DNA of 64,000 bases, taken from positions 496,001 to 560,000 of the forward strand of contig NZ_CP045529.1 of assembly GCF_009429125.1 (NCBI RefSeq). The letters run 5' to 3'. The notes under the pieces are model-generated. The model was not told where the DNA came from, ran no database searches, and worked only from the letters and a program-made list of their open reading frames with translations. Each line of letters starts with the position of its first letter. The first letter of the stretch is position 1. The translations under genes were made by a program, and so were the position numbers. The DNA comes from Luteimicrobium xylanilyticum. GTDB lineage: Bacteria; Actinomycetota; Actinomycetes; Actinomycetales; Cellulomonadaceae. Positions 17,497 through 26,194 of this stretch are shown piece by piece.

Positions 17497-17538
17497 TGTC
17501 AGGCGCAGGCCGCTCCCCGCCCCGGCGAGCGCCTGACA
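17497..17538 (+). repeat. Perfect inverted repeat between prpB and prpC
   Basis: TGTCAGGCGC (17497-17506) and GCGCCTGACA (17529-17538) are exact inverted copies separated by 22 nt. The RNA would form a 10-bp stem 27 nt upstream of the prpC ATG. It may be a partial terminator, an mRNA-end stabiliser or a protein site. Confidence 0.6.
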
Positions 17539-17565
17539 ACTCGATCCTCACGAAGGAGTGACGCC

Positions 17566-18705
17566 ATGACCGGCACCACCAGCACCGCCGACGCCCCCGC
17601 GATCCGCAAGGGTCTCGTCGGCGTGATCGCCGACGAGACCGCGATCTCGAAGGTCAACCCCGACACCAACTCGCTGCTCTACCGCGGGTACCCCGTCCAG
17701 GACCTCGCGGCCCACGCGTCGTTCGAGGAGGTCGCGTACCTCCTGTGGCACGGCGAGCTCCCGACGACGGCGCAGCTCGCCGAGCAGACCGCCACCGAGC
17801 GGGCGTCGCGAGCCCTGGCACCGGTGGTCCGCGACGCCGTCCTCGCGCTCCCGACGACGTGCCACCCCATGGACGTCGTGCGCACCGCGGTGTCGGTGCA
17901 CGGCGCGAACGACCCGCAGGCCGAGGACTCGTCGCCCGAGGCGGAGCAGGCCAAGGCGCTGCGACTGTGGGCCGTGCTGCCCGCCGTCGTCGCGCTGGAC
18001 CAGCGGCGCCGCCACGGACTCCCGGAGGTCGAACCGCGCGACGACCTGTCGTACGCCGAGAGCTTCCTCTGGCTGACGTTCGGCGAGGTGCCCGACCCGG
18101 TCGTCGTGCGGGCGTTCGAGGTCTCGATGGTCCTGTACGCCGAGCACTCGTTCAACGCGTCCACGTTCACCGCCCGGGTCATCGCGTCGACGCTGTCCGA
18201 CCTGCACTCGGCCGTCACCGGCGCCGTCGGGGCGCTCAAGGGTGCGCTGCACGGCGGCGCCAACGAGGCCGTCATGGCGACGTTCGAGGAGATCGGCACC
18301 GCCGACCGCGCCGAGACCTGGCTCGACGAGGCGCTCGCGGAGCGGCGCAAGATCATGGGCTTCGGGCACCGCGTGTACAAGCACGGCGACTCCCGCGTCC
18401 CCACCATGAAGGCGTCCCTCGACGAGCTCCTCGAGCACACCGGGCGCCAGGACCTCGCCGAGCTGTACGACGCGCTCGAGGCCGCCATGACCGAGCGCAA
18501 GGGGATCCTGCCGAACCTCGACTACCCGACCGGCCCCGCGTACCACGTCATGGGCTTCGACACCCCGACGTTCACGCCGCTGTTCGTCGCGGCCCGTGTC
18601 GTCGGGTGGACCGCGCACGTCATGGAGCAGCACGCGCACAACGCGCTCATCCGGCCGCTGTCCGCGTACGCCGGGCCCGACCAGCGGGAGGTTCCGGAGC
18701 GCTGA
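17566..18705 (+). CDS. prpC: 2-methylcitrate synthase / citrate synthase
   Basis: 379 aa. It condenses propionyl-CoA with oxaloacetate. The catalytic His residues lie in GALHGGANEAVM and GFGHRVYKHGDSR, with the Asp in MGFDTPTFTPLFV. It begins with the short GLVGVIADETAISKVNPDTNSLLYRGYPVQDLA segment, typical of the PrpC/short type II class, which often also accepts acetyl-CoA. GAAGGAG lies 7 nt before the ATG. It completes the methylcitrate cycle genes here; AcnD/PrpF are absent, so an ordinary aconitase must hydrate methylaconitate. Confidence 0.93.
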   Translation: MTGTTSTADAPAIRKGLVGVIADETAISKVNPDTNSLLYRGYPVQDLAAHASFEEVAYLLWHGELPTTAQLAEQTATERASRALAPVVRDAVLALPTTCHPMDVVRTAVSVHGANDPQAEDSSPEAEQAKALRLWAVLPAVVALDQRRRHGLPEVEPRDDLSYAESFLWLTFGEVPDPVVVRAFEVSMVLYAEHSFNASTFTARVIASTLSDLHSAVTGAVGALKGALHGGANEAVMATFEEIGTADRAETWLDEALAERRKIMGFGHRVYKHGDSRVPTMKASLDELLEHTGRQDLAELYDALEAAMTERKGILPNLDYPTGPAYHVMGFDTPTFTPLFVAARVVGWTAHVMEQHAHNALIRPLSAYAGPDQREVPER

Positions 18706-18724
18706 GCCCGAGCGTGGCGCGGCG

Positions 18725-19474
18725 TCAGTCGGTCGGCTCGGCGCAGATCTCCTCGGCGAGGATCAGGGGAGAGGCTTGCCCGGTCGCGGCTCCGGTGCCC
18801 GTCACCCAGGTGTAGAGCGGAAGCGCGAGGGTTACGACCTGGGTGGTGGTGACCCCCAGCGACGTCACACGCAGCCCGATCGAGTCCATGCGGGCCGTTC
18901 CGGTGCCCTCACCCGTGATCGTGAGCACCGGGTACACGAGGCGCAGGCGCACGCTCGATCCCGCCGTGACGCTGACCTCGTCTGTGATCGTGGTCGCGGT
19001 CGGTGTCGGGAGACCGTTGGGCTCGTCCGGGGTAGCCGTCGTCGGGGTCGGTGTCCGCCCGACCGAGTCGGCCTCGAACGCACCTCGCCGTGCGTCAGTC
19101 AGTCGGAGCGTGACCGGCCATCGGCCGCGGTTCGTCAGCGTGACCACGTCGTGCGGGTCGTCGGCGAGGTGCGTGACGTCCTCCTCGCCGGTTCTGTCGG
19201 GTCTTGCCTCCTGCACTGCCGCCCGGCTCCCGCCGGAGCACATCAGGACCGGGGCGTCCGTCCAGCCCACGCCTGCGTCGACGACGTCCACGTCGCGGCC
19301 GAGGCGCTGCCACTGCACGGCGGCGAGGGCCAGGGCGACGACCACGACGAGTGCCGTAGTCCAGCGCCACGGATGCTTGATCCGGCGGGCGGGTGGACTC
19401 GCCGACGTGGCGTCGTCGGGGTCGTCGACGACGACCTCGACGGTGCTGTCCCCCCGGTCCCGTCGGCGGATCAC
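18725..19474 (-). CDS. Membrane-anchored hypothetical protein
   Basis: 249 aa. A cytoplasmic acidic N-terminus (~35 residues, STVEVVVDDPDD) is followed by one transmembrane helix (WTTALVVVVALALAAV, ~38-55). The rest is an extracytoplasmic beta-rich domain with two Cys (VLMCSGG and EEICAEP at the end) that could form a disulfide. It starts at GTG 19474, overlapping the stop of the upstream gene by four bases (GTGA). The two proteins share a layout and may be paralogues or partners. Function unknown. Confidence 0.72.
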   Translation of the reverse strand: MIRRRDRGDSTVEVVVDDPDDATSASPPARRIKHPWRWTTALVVVVALALAAVQWQRLGRDVDVVDAGVGWTDAPVLMCSGGSRAAVQEARPDRTGEEDVTHLADDPHDVVTLTNRGRWPVTLRLTDARRGAFEADSVGRTPTPTTATPDEPNGLPTPTATTITDEVSVTAGSSVRLRLVYPVLTITGEGTGTARMDSIGLRVTSLGVTTTQVVTLALPLYTWVTGTGAATGQASPLILAEEICAEPTD

Positions 19475-20079
19475 GAGCAGCGGTATTCTGCAGGCGGGGT
19501 CGACCCGCCGTAGAGCACGACCCGCTCGGGAAGCGCAAACGACTGCGACGTCGTCGTGCCGAGCGTCGTGGTGTGGAGCTCCACCTGCTCGAGGGCCGTC
19601 GTCGTGCCGGTCGCGGGCTTCGGCGCGGGAGACGCGGCCGAGACGACCAGGTACACGGACTTCCCGGTCGGGACGGACACCGAAGCGCTCGTGTCCGGCG
19701 GGAAGGTGCCCGGCGCGTCGCCGGCCTCGACGACGTCGGTGAAGGACACCCGCAGGTCGGCCGTCGAGTCGGCCGACACCTTGACGGGGAACTGCGACGT
19801 GTTGCGCACGGCCACGGCGTAGAGCGCCGAGCCGTCGGTGACGTTCTCGTCCGTGGACCCGTGGAGCGAGACACCGACGCCGTCGCAGCTGACGGTGGCG
19901 GGCGAGCTCCAGCTCGTGCCCTCGACCTCGAGCGACGGGTTGCGCGAGAGCACCTGCCAGCCCACGACCACGACGACGGCGAGCAGCGCGGCGAGCCACG
20001 GCGTGAACCGGCGCCAGCCGGTGCGCGGCGTGGGCTCGTTCGGCACGTCGCCGGCGAGCGGGTCGGGGGTGGTGGGCAC
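19471..20079 (-). CDS. Membrane-anchored hypothetical protein
   Basis: 202 aa. A proline-rich cytoplasmic tail precedes a transmembrane helix (FTPWLAALLAVVVVVGWQVL, ~25-45). The extracytoplasmic beta-rich domain contains CDGVGVSLHG and ends AEYRCS, again with a Cys near each end as in the following gene. It starts at ATG 20079, 32 nt after the DUF3592 gene on the same strand. Three membrane proteins in a row probably form one transcript. Function unknown. Confidence 0.74.
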   Translation of the reverse strand: MPTTPDPLAGDVPNEPTPRTGWRRFTPWLAALLAVVVVVGWQVLSRNPSLEVEGTSWSSPATVSCDGVGVSLHGSTDENVTDGSALYAVAVRNTSQFPVKVSADSTADLRVSFTDVVEAGDAPGTFPPDTSASVSVPTGKSVYLVVSAASPAPKPATGTTTALEQVELHTTTLGTTTSQSFALPERVVLYGGSTPPAEYRCS

Positions 20080-20111
20080 GGCGGTCCTCCGGGTCGGTCG
20101 CGGCGGGAGGG

Positions 20112-20576
20112 TCAGAACGGGGAGCTGTTCAGCAGGCTCTGCGAGAACACCACGAAGCCGCCGACCAGCACGAGGAAGACGATGGCGACGACGACGCGGA
20201 CCCCGGCCGACCCGGTCCCCATCCGTGCCCCGCTCGGCGCGATGAAGCGTTCGGGCCGTTCGGGGTCGTAGAGGACCCGCACGTCCTGGCCGGACCGGTC
20301 GAGCATCCCGATGTCCGAGTAGGTCGGGACGGCGCGGATCCGGCGTCCGTCGAGCGTCGGGAACTCGACGGTCTCGACGAGGGTCGAGCTCACCCGCCGG
20401 TCGTCGCCGGTCCCGGTCGTCGAGTGGCTGACGTGACTGGCGACGACGGTTCCGCGCGACTCCTGGCCGGAGCGCTGCAGCGCCCGCACGGCGCTGATCT
20501 CTCGGACTGCCCCGACGATCATCCAGAGCAGCACGAGCGCGACGAGGGCGGGGACGACGACGAAGGCGATGCGCAC
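20112..20576 (-). CDS. DUF3592-type membrane protein
   Basis: 154 aa with an N-terminal transmembrane helix (VVVPALVALVLLWMIVGAV) and a C-terminal one (VRVVVAIVFLVLVGGFVVF). Between them is a domain with RGTVVASHVSHS...VETVEFPTLDGRRIRAVPTYSD...GQDVRVLYDPERPERF. The V-x-Y-D-P-x-x-P motif is the mark of DUF3592 proteins. Role unknown, perhaps in envelope homeostasis. Likely the first gene of a three-gene unit with the two downstream anchored proteins. Confidence 0.8.
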   Translation of the reverse strand: MRIAFVVVPALVALVLLWMIVGAVREISAVRALQRSGQESRGTVVASHVSHSTTGTGDDRRVSSTLVETVEFPTLDGRRIRAVPTYSDIGMLDRSGQDVRVLYDPERPERFIAPSGARMGTGSAGVRVVVAIVFLVLVGGFVVFSQSLLNSSPF

Positions 20577-20695
20577 CGGGTCACCTTAGCGGCGCTTCGT
20601 GGGTGCCGTCGGACCTCGAGCGTTTGCCGAGGTCGACCGCCCGCGCGACAGTGGAACCGCAGGTCACCGACCGTCCTCGTCCCGAGGGAGTGGCT

Positions 20696-22195
20696 ATGAG
20701 CGTGTTCCGCACGAAGTCCGTCGAGGCGTCGATGGCCGACGCCGACGAGTCCGAGCACCAGCTCAAGCGCGAGCTGTCCGCCCTCGACCTCACCGTGTTC
20801 GGGGTGGGCGTCATCATCGGGACCGGGATCTTCGTGCTCACCGGTCTCGCGGCGAAGGAGCACGCCGGACCCGCGGTCGCCCTCTCCTTCGTGGTCGCGG
20901 GGATCGTGTGCGGGCTCGCGGCGCTCTGCTACGCCGAGCTCGCCTCGACCGTCCCGGTGGCCGGCAGCGCGTACACGTTCGCGTACGCGACGTCGGGCGA
21001 GATCGTCGCGTGGATCATCGGCTGGGACCTGCTGCTCGAGATGGCGCTCGGTGCGGCGGTGGTCGCGGTCGGCTGGTCGCAGTACTTCTCGAGCCTGCTC
21101 GACACGATCGGGTGGCACCTGCCCGCGTCGATCGCGGGCGGCGACGGGGCGTTCATGGACCTGCCGGCGCTGCTCGTCGTCCTGGTCCTCACGGTCGTGC
21201 TCGTGCTCGGGGTGAAGCTGTCGGCGCGCGTCAACTCGGTGATCGTCGCGATCAAGGTCGCGATCGTGCTCTTCGTGATCGTCGCCGGGCTCTTCTTCGT
21301 CAAGGCGGCGAACTACCACCCGTTCGTCCCGCCGTCGACGCCCGCCCCCGACACCAGCGGCCTCCAGGCCACGCTCTGGCAGACGATCCTCGGGAGCGCA
21401 CCGGCCAACTTCGGCGTCGTCGGCATCTTCACCGCCGCCGCCATCGTGTTCTTCGCGTTCATCGGGTTCGACGTCGTCGCGACGGCCGCGGAGGAGACCC
21501 GCAAGCCCCAGCGCGACGTGCCTCGGGGGATCATCGGCTCTCTGGTGATCTGCACCGCGCTCTACGTCGGGGTGTCGCTCGTCGTCGTCGGCATGCAGAA
21601 GTACACGGAGCTCAACCCGGACGCGCCTCTCGCGGAGGCGTTCAAGTCCGTCGGCGCGAACTGGGCCGCGACGATCATCACGGTCGGGGCGCTCGCCGGC
21701 CTGACGACCGTCGTCATGATCCTCATGCTCGGCCAGTCGCGGGTGCTGTTCGCGATGTCCCGCGACAACCTCGTGCCCCGCGGCCTCGCCACCGTGCACC
21801 CCACGTTCCGCACGCCGTACCGGATCACGATCCTGATCGGCGTCGTCGTGGCCGTGCTCGCGGCGTTCATCCCGCTGTCGGCGCTCGCGGAGCTCGTGAA
21901 CATCGGGACGCTGTTCGCGTTCGTCGTCGTGTCGATCGGGGTGATCGTGCTGCGCCGCACCCGGCCTGACCTCGAGCGCGCGTTCCGGGTCCCGTGGGTA
22001 CCCGTGCTGCCGATCGCCTCCGTCCTCGCGTGCCTCTACCTCATGCTCAACCTGCCGGTCGAGACGTGGCTGCGGTTCCTCGTCTGGATGGTGATCGGGT
22101 TCATCATCTACTTCTGGTACGGGAAGCGGCACTCGCGCGTGCCCGACGACGCCGCGGGGGAGGTACCGGCCGGAACATCGCCGCGCTCGTCGTGA
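20696..22195 (+). CDS. APC-superfamily amino-acid permease
   Basis: 499 aa, about 12-13 transmembrane helices, of the cationic amino-acid transporter-like subgroup of the APC superfamily. The first helix has VGVIIGTGIFVLTGLAA, the unwound GxG substrate site. Other family landmarks are ELASTVPVAGSAYTFAY, FFAFIGFDVVATAAEET and QSRVLFAMSRDNLVP. Substrate (basic or other amino acid) cannot be told. GAGGGAG lies 5 nt before the ATG, so this gene uses a Shine-Dalgarno sequence. The reductase gene follows after 35 nt and may be co-transcribed. Confidence 0.9.
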   Translation: MSVFRTKSVEASMADADESEHQLKRELSALDLTVFGVGVIIGTGIFVLTGLAAKEHAGPAVALSFVVAGIVCGLAALCYAELASTVPVAGSAYTFAYATSGEIVAWIIGWDLLLEMALGAAVVAVGWSQYFSSLLDTIGWHLPASIAGGDGAFMDLPALLVVLVLTVVLVLGVKLSARVNSVIVAIKVAIVLFVIVAGLFFVKAANYHPFVPPSTPAPDTSGLQATLWQTILGSAPANFGVVGIFTAAAIVFFAFIGFDVVATAAEETRKPQRDVPRGIIGSLVICTALYVGVSLVVVGMQKYTELNPDAPLAEAFKSVGANWAATIITVGALAGLTTVVMILMLGQSRVLFAMSRDNLVPRGLATVHPTFRTPYRITILIGVVVAVLAAFIPLSALAELVNIGTLFAFVVVSIGVIVLRRTRPDLERAFRVPWVPVLPIASVLACLYLMLNLPVETWLRFLVWMVIGFIIYFWYGKRHSRVPDDAAGEVPAGTSPRSS

Positions 22196-22230
22196 TTGCA
22201 GCAGGTGACCTCGACGAGAAGGAGAGCACC

Positions 22231-22893
22231 GTGCGGATAGGCATCATCGGAGCGGGCAAGATCGGCGGGACGCTCACGCGGCGGCTCACCGCGCTGGGGC
22301 ACGACGTGCGAGTCGCGAACTCGCGGGCGCCGGAGACGCTGGCGGACCTCGCGGCCGAGACGGGGGCGACCGCCGTGTGGGCGAAGGACGCGGCCGACGA
22401 CGCCGAGCTGGTGATCATCAGCATCCCGGAGCGTGCGGTGCCGGACCTCGCGCCCGGGATCGTCGACGCGCGGCGCCCAGGTGCGCCGGTGATCGAGACG
22501 AACAACTACTACTGGCAGCGCGACGGCCGGATCGACGGCATCGAGGACGCGGACGTCCCGGAGAGCGTGTGGGTGTCGTCGGTGCTCGGGGTTCCGGTGT
22601 TCAAGGTCTTCAACGGCATCAACTGGACGCACCTGCGCGACCGGGGCACGGCGCCCGGGGCCGCGGGCCGGATCGCGCTGCCGATCGCGGGCGACGACGA
22701 CGGTCGGCAGCTCGTGTCCGAGGTCGTGGACGCGCTCGGGTTCGATCCGGTCGACGCCGGCCCGCTGGCCGAGTCCTGGCGGCAGCAGCCCGGGACGCCC
22801 GTGTACGGAGCGGACCTGGACGCCGAGGGCGTCGTGCGGGCGCTCGCCGACGCGCCGCGCGAACGGCCCGAGCAGTTCCGCGCGCCGCGCTGA
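22231..22893 (+). CDS. NADPH-dependent F420 reductase-type oxidoreductase
   Basis: 220 aa. A Rossmann dinucleotide fold starts at once (MRIGIIGAGKIGGTLTRRLTALGHDVRVANSR), with VIISIPERAVPDL and VIETNNYYWQRDG typical of the NAD(P)-binding F420-NADP reductase-like group. The C-terminal half has FNGINW and PGTPVYGAD. It may reduce F420 or another cofactor with NADPH, but no F420 biosynthesis gene is nearby, so the substrate is uncertain. GAGAAGGAGA lies about 6 nt before GTG 22231. A strong bidirectional terminator follows. Confidence 0.85.
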   Translation: MRIGIIGAGKIGGTLTRRLTALGHDVRVANSRAPETLADLAAETGATAVWAKDAADDAELVIISIPERAVPDLAPGIVDARRPGAPVIETNNYYWQRDGRIDGIEDADVPESVWVSSVLGVPVFKVFNGINWTHLRDRGTAPGAAGRIALPIAGDDDGRQLVSEVVDALGFDPVDAGPLAESWRQQPGTPVYGADLDAEGVVRALADAPRERPEQFRAPR

Positions 22894-22935
22894 GCCGACG
22901 GCGCGAGCGCGCCGTCGGCGCCGCCCGAGAACGAC

Positions 22936-22970
22936 GGAAGGCCCGGAACCGTTGCGGTTCCGGGCCTTCC
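22936..22970. terminator. Bidirectional terminator between reductase and tRNA-Pro
   Basis: A perfect 15-bp stem (22936-22950 with 22956-22970, arm core GGCCCGGAACC) and a 5-nt loop. It serves the reductase on the plus strand and tRNA-Pro on the minus strand, 6 nt past the tRNA end. Confidence 0.85.
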
Positions 22971-22975
22971 GGCTA

Positions 22976-23050
<75 letters not shown>

Positions 23051-23104
23051 AGGTCGTGCGCCGGGCGCTCGTCACGAAGGACGAACCGCTTCCGGAGCCT
23101 GCCC

Positions 23105-23110
23105 AGGATA
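23105..23110 (-). promoter_or_regulatory. -10 hexamer TATCCT of tRNA-Pro
   Basis: TATCCT on the minus strand, 54 nt before the mature tRNA 5' end. The -35 is weak. Confidence 0.5.
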
Positions 23111-23163
23111 GCCGACGCGCGGCCCCTCGACGAAATCCGATCTCCCGGCCGGGGGCGGGGCGG

Positions 23164-24126
23164 TCACGGGAGGTCGAGCTCGGGGAGGTCGAGGACGTGC
23201 TCGGCCTCGAAGCCGAACAGCCGACGCGCGGGCTCGAGGTCCAGCGGTACCGTCCGACCCGGCAGCGGACGGCGCACCTCGACCCCCGGCCAGTAGCGGG
23301 CCAGGAGGTCGCTGGTGCGGTGGGCGGCGTACGTCGTCGGAGCGGCGACGAACGTGACGTGCACCCCGGGCTCCGCGGGCGAGAGCGCCAGGTCGGCGGC
23401 GCGCGCGGCGTCCCGGACCTCGAGGTACGACCACAGGTCGCGCGCGGTGACGCCGAGGTCGAAGCCCGTCCCCGAGACGAACGCGGTGAGCCGGTCGTCG
23501 AGGCCCGGGACCTCCCCGAGCCCGCCGACCATGGGATAGCGCAGCACGCTGATCGTCGTGCCGTGCCGGCGGTGCATCGCGTGCGCCGTGGCCTCGTCGG
23601 CGACCTTCGACAGCGCGTACGGGTCGGCCGCACGCGTCGGGACGTCGGCGTCGAGCGGCAGGTACGCGGGCACCGTCGGGACGGGGGAGAAGCGCAGGCC
23701 GACGGCGTTGATGCTGCCCGCGACCACGACGTGCCCCACACCCGCCGCCCCCGCGCCCTCGAGGACGGCAAAGGTCGACGCGGTGTTGGTCGTGAAAACC
23801 TCCTGGGCGCTGCCCTGCGTCGGGGCCGGGATGGCGGCCAGGTGCACGACCGCGTCCACGCCGTCGAGCGCGTGCGTCACCACCCGCGGGTCGGCCGCGT
23901 CGCCGACGACGACCCGGTCGCAGGTCGTCGGAGCGGCGTCGGGTCCGTGGCCGGTCGCGAGGTCGCCCGGGTCGTCGCGCACGAGCGCCGTCACCGGGAT
24001 CCCGCGCGAGGCGAGGCGCCACAGGACGGCCCTGCCGATCAGGCCGGCGGCGCCGGTGACGAGGACGCGCCCGTACGTCGGCGGCGTGGGCGGGGGTGCG
24101 CCGACGGGAGGCAGAGAGCTCGGCAC
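23164..24126 (-). CDS. NAD-dependent epimerase/dehydratase
   Basis: 320 aa extended SDR. The Rossmann glycine motif is VLVTGAAGLIGRAVL (~20-34), then VVHLAAIPAPT. The catalytic SDR residues appear as S-I-N and YALSK (Tyr-x-x-x-Lys). LEVRDAARAADLAL is a typical downstream motif. Substrate unknown, probably a nucleotide sugar or small ketone. GTG 24126 has AGGAGG 4 nt upstream and gives the usual length. It is divergent from the lipoprotein gene. Confidence 0.86.
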   Translation of the reverse strand: MPSSLPPVGAPPPTPPTYGRVLVTGAAGLIGRAVLWRLASRGIPVTALVRDDPGDLATGHGPDAAPTTCDRVVVGDAADPRVVTHALDGVDAVVHLAAIPAPTQGSAQEVFTTNTASTFAVLEGAGAAGVGHVVVAGSINAVGLRFSPVPTVPAYLPLDADVPTRAADPYALSKVADEATAHAMHRRHGTTISVLRYPMVGGLGEVPGLDDRLTAFVSGTGFDLGVTARDLWSYLEVRDAARAADLALSPAEPGVHVTFVAAPTTYAAHRTSDLLARYWPGVEVRRPLPGRTVPLDLEPARRLFGFEAEHVLDLPELDLP

Positions 24127-24292
24127 GGTGCCTCCTCGCTGGGTGGTCGCGCCCGGAGGGCAGGCGCGTCCGTGCAACGTAGGGCGCTCCGAACGGGCGC
24201 GGCAACCGGACCGGTGCGGGCGCGGGCCTCGGACTGGGCCTCGCGCCCGGTACGGTGGGCGGAGTCCGCTCTGCACCGACCCGGAGGTTCCT

Positions 24293-25144
24293 GTGCGTCG
24301 TCGTCCTCTCTACGGCCTGGCCGCGCTCGCGGTCGGGGCAACGCTGACCCTCGCCGGCTGCTCCGGAGGTGGTGGCGACGCCGCGACCGACGCGTCGCCC
24401 GCGACGTCTGCGGCAACGTCTGCGGCGGGCTCGACGTCGGCCGCGGACGGCGGCGCAGCGCAGACGACGGCGCTCACGGCCGACGACTTCGCCGAGCGGA
24501 TCGCCGCGGCCCAGAAGGAGAAGAAGTCCGTCCAGCTCGCGATGACGACGACGCTCGCGGGTCAGAAGGTCGCGGTCGAGGGCAAGGTCGACCTCGGCGG
24601 CTCCACGCCCGCGATGGACGAGACCATGACCATCCCCGGCATGTCCACCATGAAGGTCCGCGCCGTCGACGGCATCGTCTACATGAACCTGGGCACGCTG
24701 TCGAAGGACAAGTGGATCAAGGTCGACCCGAAGGACACGACCAACCCGCTCGCATCGCAGTTCAGCGGGATGATCGACGGAGCCGACCCGACGCAGCAGG
24801 TCGAGGCGCTCAAGGGCGCCATCGCGTCGGTGAAGCAGAGCGGCTCGCCCGAGACGGTCGACGGCGTCGAGGCCCAGAAGTACGTCGTCACCGTCGACAC
24901 GGCGAAGCTCGGCGGTGCGCTCAAGAGTCAGCTCGGGTCGACCGGCGCCTCGCTGCCGAAGACCATCACGTACACGTACTGGGTCGACGGCGACGACCTC
25001 GTGCGGAAGGTGGACGCCGACGTCTCGGGCGCGAAGGTCGACATGACCTTCAGCCACTGGGGCGAGCCCGTGACGGTCACCGCGCCTCCCGCGGGCGACA
25101 TCCTCCCCGGCGGCCTCGACGACCTCACGTCGCTGACGAGCTGA
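24293..25144 (+). CDS. LppX/LprG-type lipoprotein
   Basis: 283 aa. The signal peptide has lipobox LAGC with Cys23 as the lipidation site, followed by a low-complexity linker rich in Ala, Ser and Thr (~24-55). A beta-rich domain follows (VQLAMTTTLAGQKVAVEGKVDLG...MKVRAVDGIVYMNLG...WIKVDP). It resembles the LppX_LprAFG fold, whose members carry lipids through the envelope. A ligand role here is inferred. GGAGG lies 6 nt before GTG 24293. Confidence 0.82.
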   Translation: MRRRPLYGLAALAVGATLTLAGCSGGGGDAATDASPATSAATSAAGSTSAADGGAAQTTALTADDFAERIAAAQKEKKSVQLAMTTTLAGQKVAVEGKVDLGGSTPAMDETMTIPGMSTMKVRAVDGIVYMNLGTLSKDKWIKVDPKDTTNPLASQFSGMIDGADPTQQVEALKGAIASVKQSGSPETVDGVEAQKYVVTVDTAKLGGALKSQLGSTGASLPKTITYTYWVDGDDLVRKVDADVSGAKVDMTFSHWGEPVTVTAPPAGDILPGGLDDLTSLTS

Positions 25145-25180
25145 CCTCGGCCAGGAGCGTCAGGCGAGCGACCGTTCCCG

Positions 25181-26191
25181 TCAGGCTCGTGCGGTCAAGC
25201 GCAGCAGGACCGCCTCCGGGCGGCAGGCGAAGCGGACCGGCGTGTACGGGCTGGTGCCGAGCCCGGCGCACACGTTGAGCCACGTCGAGCCGGCGCCCGC
25301 CGGGGTGTCCGGGCGGGCGCCCGGCCAGCCGTGGAGGCCGCTCGCGCGCTCGCGGTCGACGTCGCAGTTGGTGACGAGCGCGCCGTAGCCCGGGACGCAG
25401 AGCTGCCCGCCGTGGGTGTGGCCTGCGAGGATCAGCTCGGCGCCGTCGTCGTACATCTGGTCGAGGACGCGGACGTACGGGGCGTGCGTGACGCCGAGCC
25501 TCACGAGCGGTTCGGCGGTGCTACCGACGCCGGTTGAGGGATCCCCGTCCGGGGCGTCCGTCCATGCGTGCGGCGGAACCGACGCGGGGACGCGGGGCGG
25601 AAACACGTCGCGGTCGAGGTGCGGGTCGTCGACGCCGACCAGCTCGATCCGCCGTGCGGCGCCGTCGGGGCGGTCGTCGAGGTCGACGACGTCGCGCCGG
25701 TTCGTCAGGTCCTTCCAGCCCGCCCCCCGCAGTGCGGCGGCGAGGGCGGCAGCCGGGAGGTTCGGCGGGTTCACGACCGGACCCTTGCGGGCGTCCCGCT
25801 TGAGGTAGCGCGCCGGGTTCTTCGGCATGGGCGCGTAGTAGTCGTTCGAGCCCATGACAAAGGCACCGGGCGTGCTCATCAACGGCTCGAGCGCGTGGAG
25901 CAACGGTCGCAGCGCGTCGCGGTGGGCCATGTTGTCGCCCGTGTCCACGACGAAGTCCGGGCGTAGCGACGCCAGGTCACGCACCCACGCGATCTTGTCC
26001 GCCTGGGTCGGGACCAGGTGCAGGTCGGAGAAGTGGAGGATCGTCAGGTCGGGCTGACCCGGTGGCAGGACCGGGACGGTCCTGTCCCGCAGCGTGTACT
26101 GGCGCGCCTCCCACAGCGCGTACCCCAGCCCTGCCGCACCCGACGCCGCCACGAGCCCCAGCGCGCCGAGCGCGCGTCGTCCCGCGGTCAC
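25181..26191 (-). CDS. Calcineurin-like metallophosphoesterase, membrane-anchored
   Basis: 336 aa. An N-terminal hydrophobic helix (ALGALGLVAASGAAGLGYALW) acts as an anchor or signal. The metal ligands follow in family order: HFSDLHL (~53-59), DTGDN, GSNDYY, GVTHAPY and AGHTHGGQ. Such proteins resemble the YkuE/ShyA-like phosphoesterases outside the cytoplasm. Substrate unknown; linkage to the penicillin-binding protein upstream (3-nt gap) suggests an envelope role. Likely co-transcribed with it. Confidence 0.88.
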   Translation of the reverse strand: MTAGRRALGALGLVAASGAAGLGYALWEARQYTLRDRTVPVLPPGQPDLTILHFSDLHLVPTQADKIAWVRDLASLRPDFVVDTGDNMAHRDALRPLLHALEPLMSTPGAFVMGSNDYYAPMPKNPARYLKRDARKGPVVNPPNLPAAALAAALRGAGWKDLTNRRDVVDLDDRPDGAARRIELVGVDDPHLDRDVFPPRVPASVPPHAWTDAPDGDPSTGVGSTAEPLVRLGVTHAPYVRVLDQMYDDGAELILAGHTHGGQLCVPGYGALVTNCDVDRERASGLHGWPGARPDTPAGAGSTWLNVCAGLGTSPYTPVRFACRPEAVLLRLTARA

Positions 26192-26194
26192 CGG

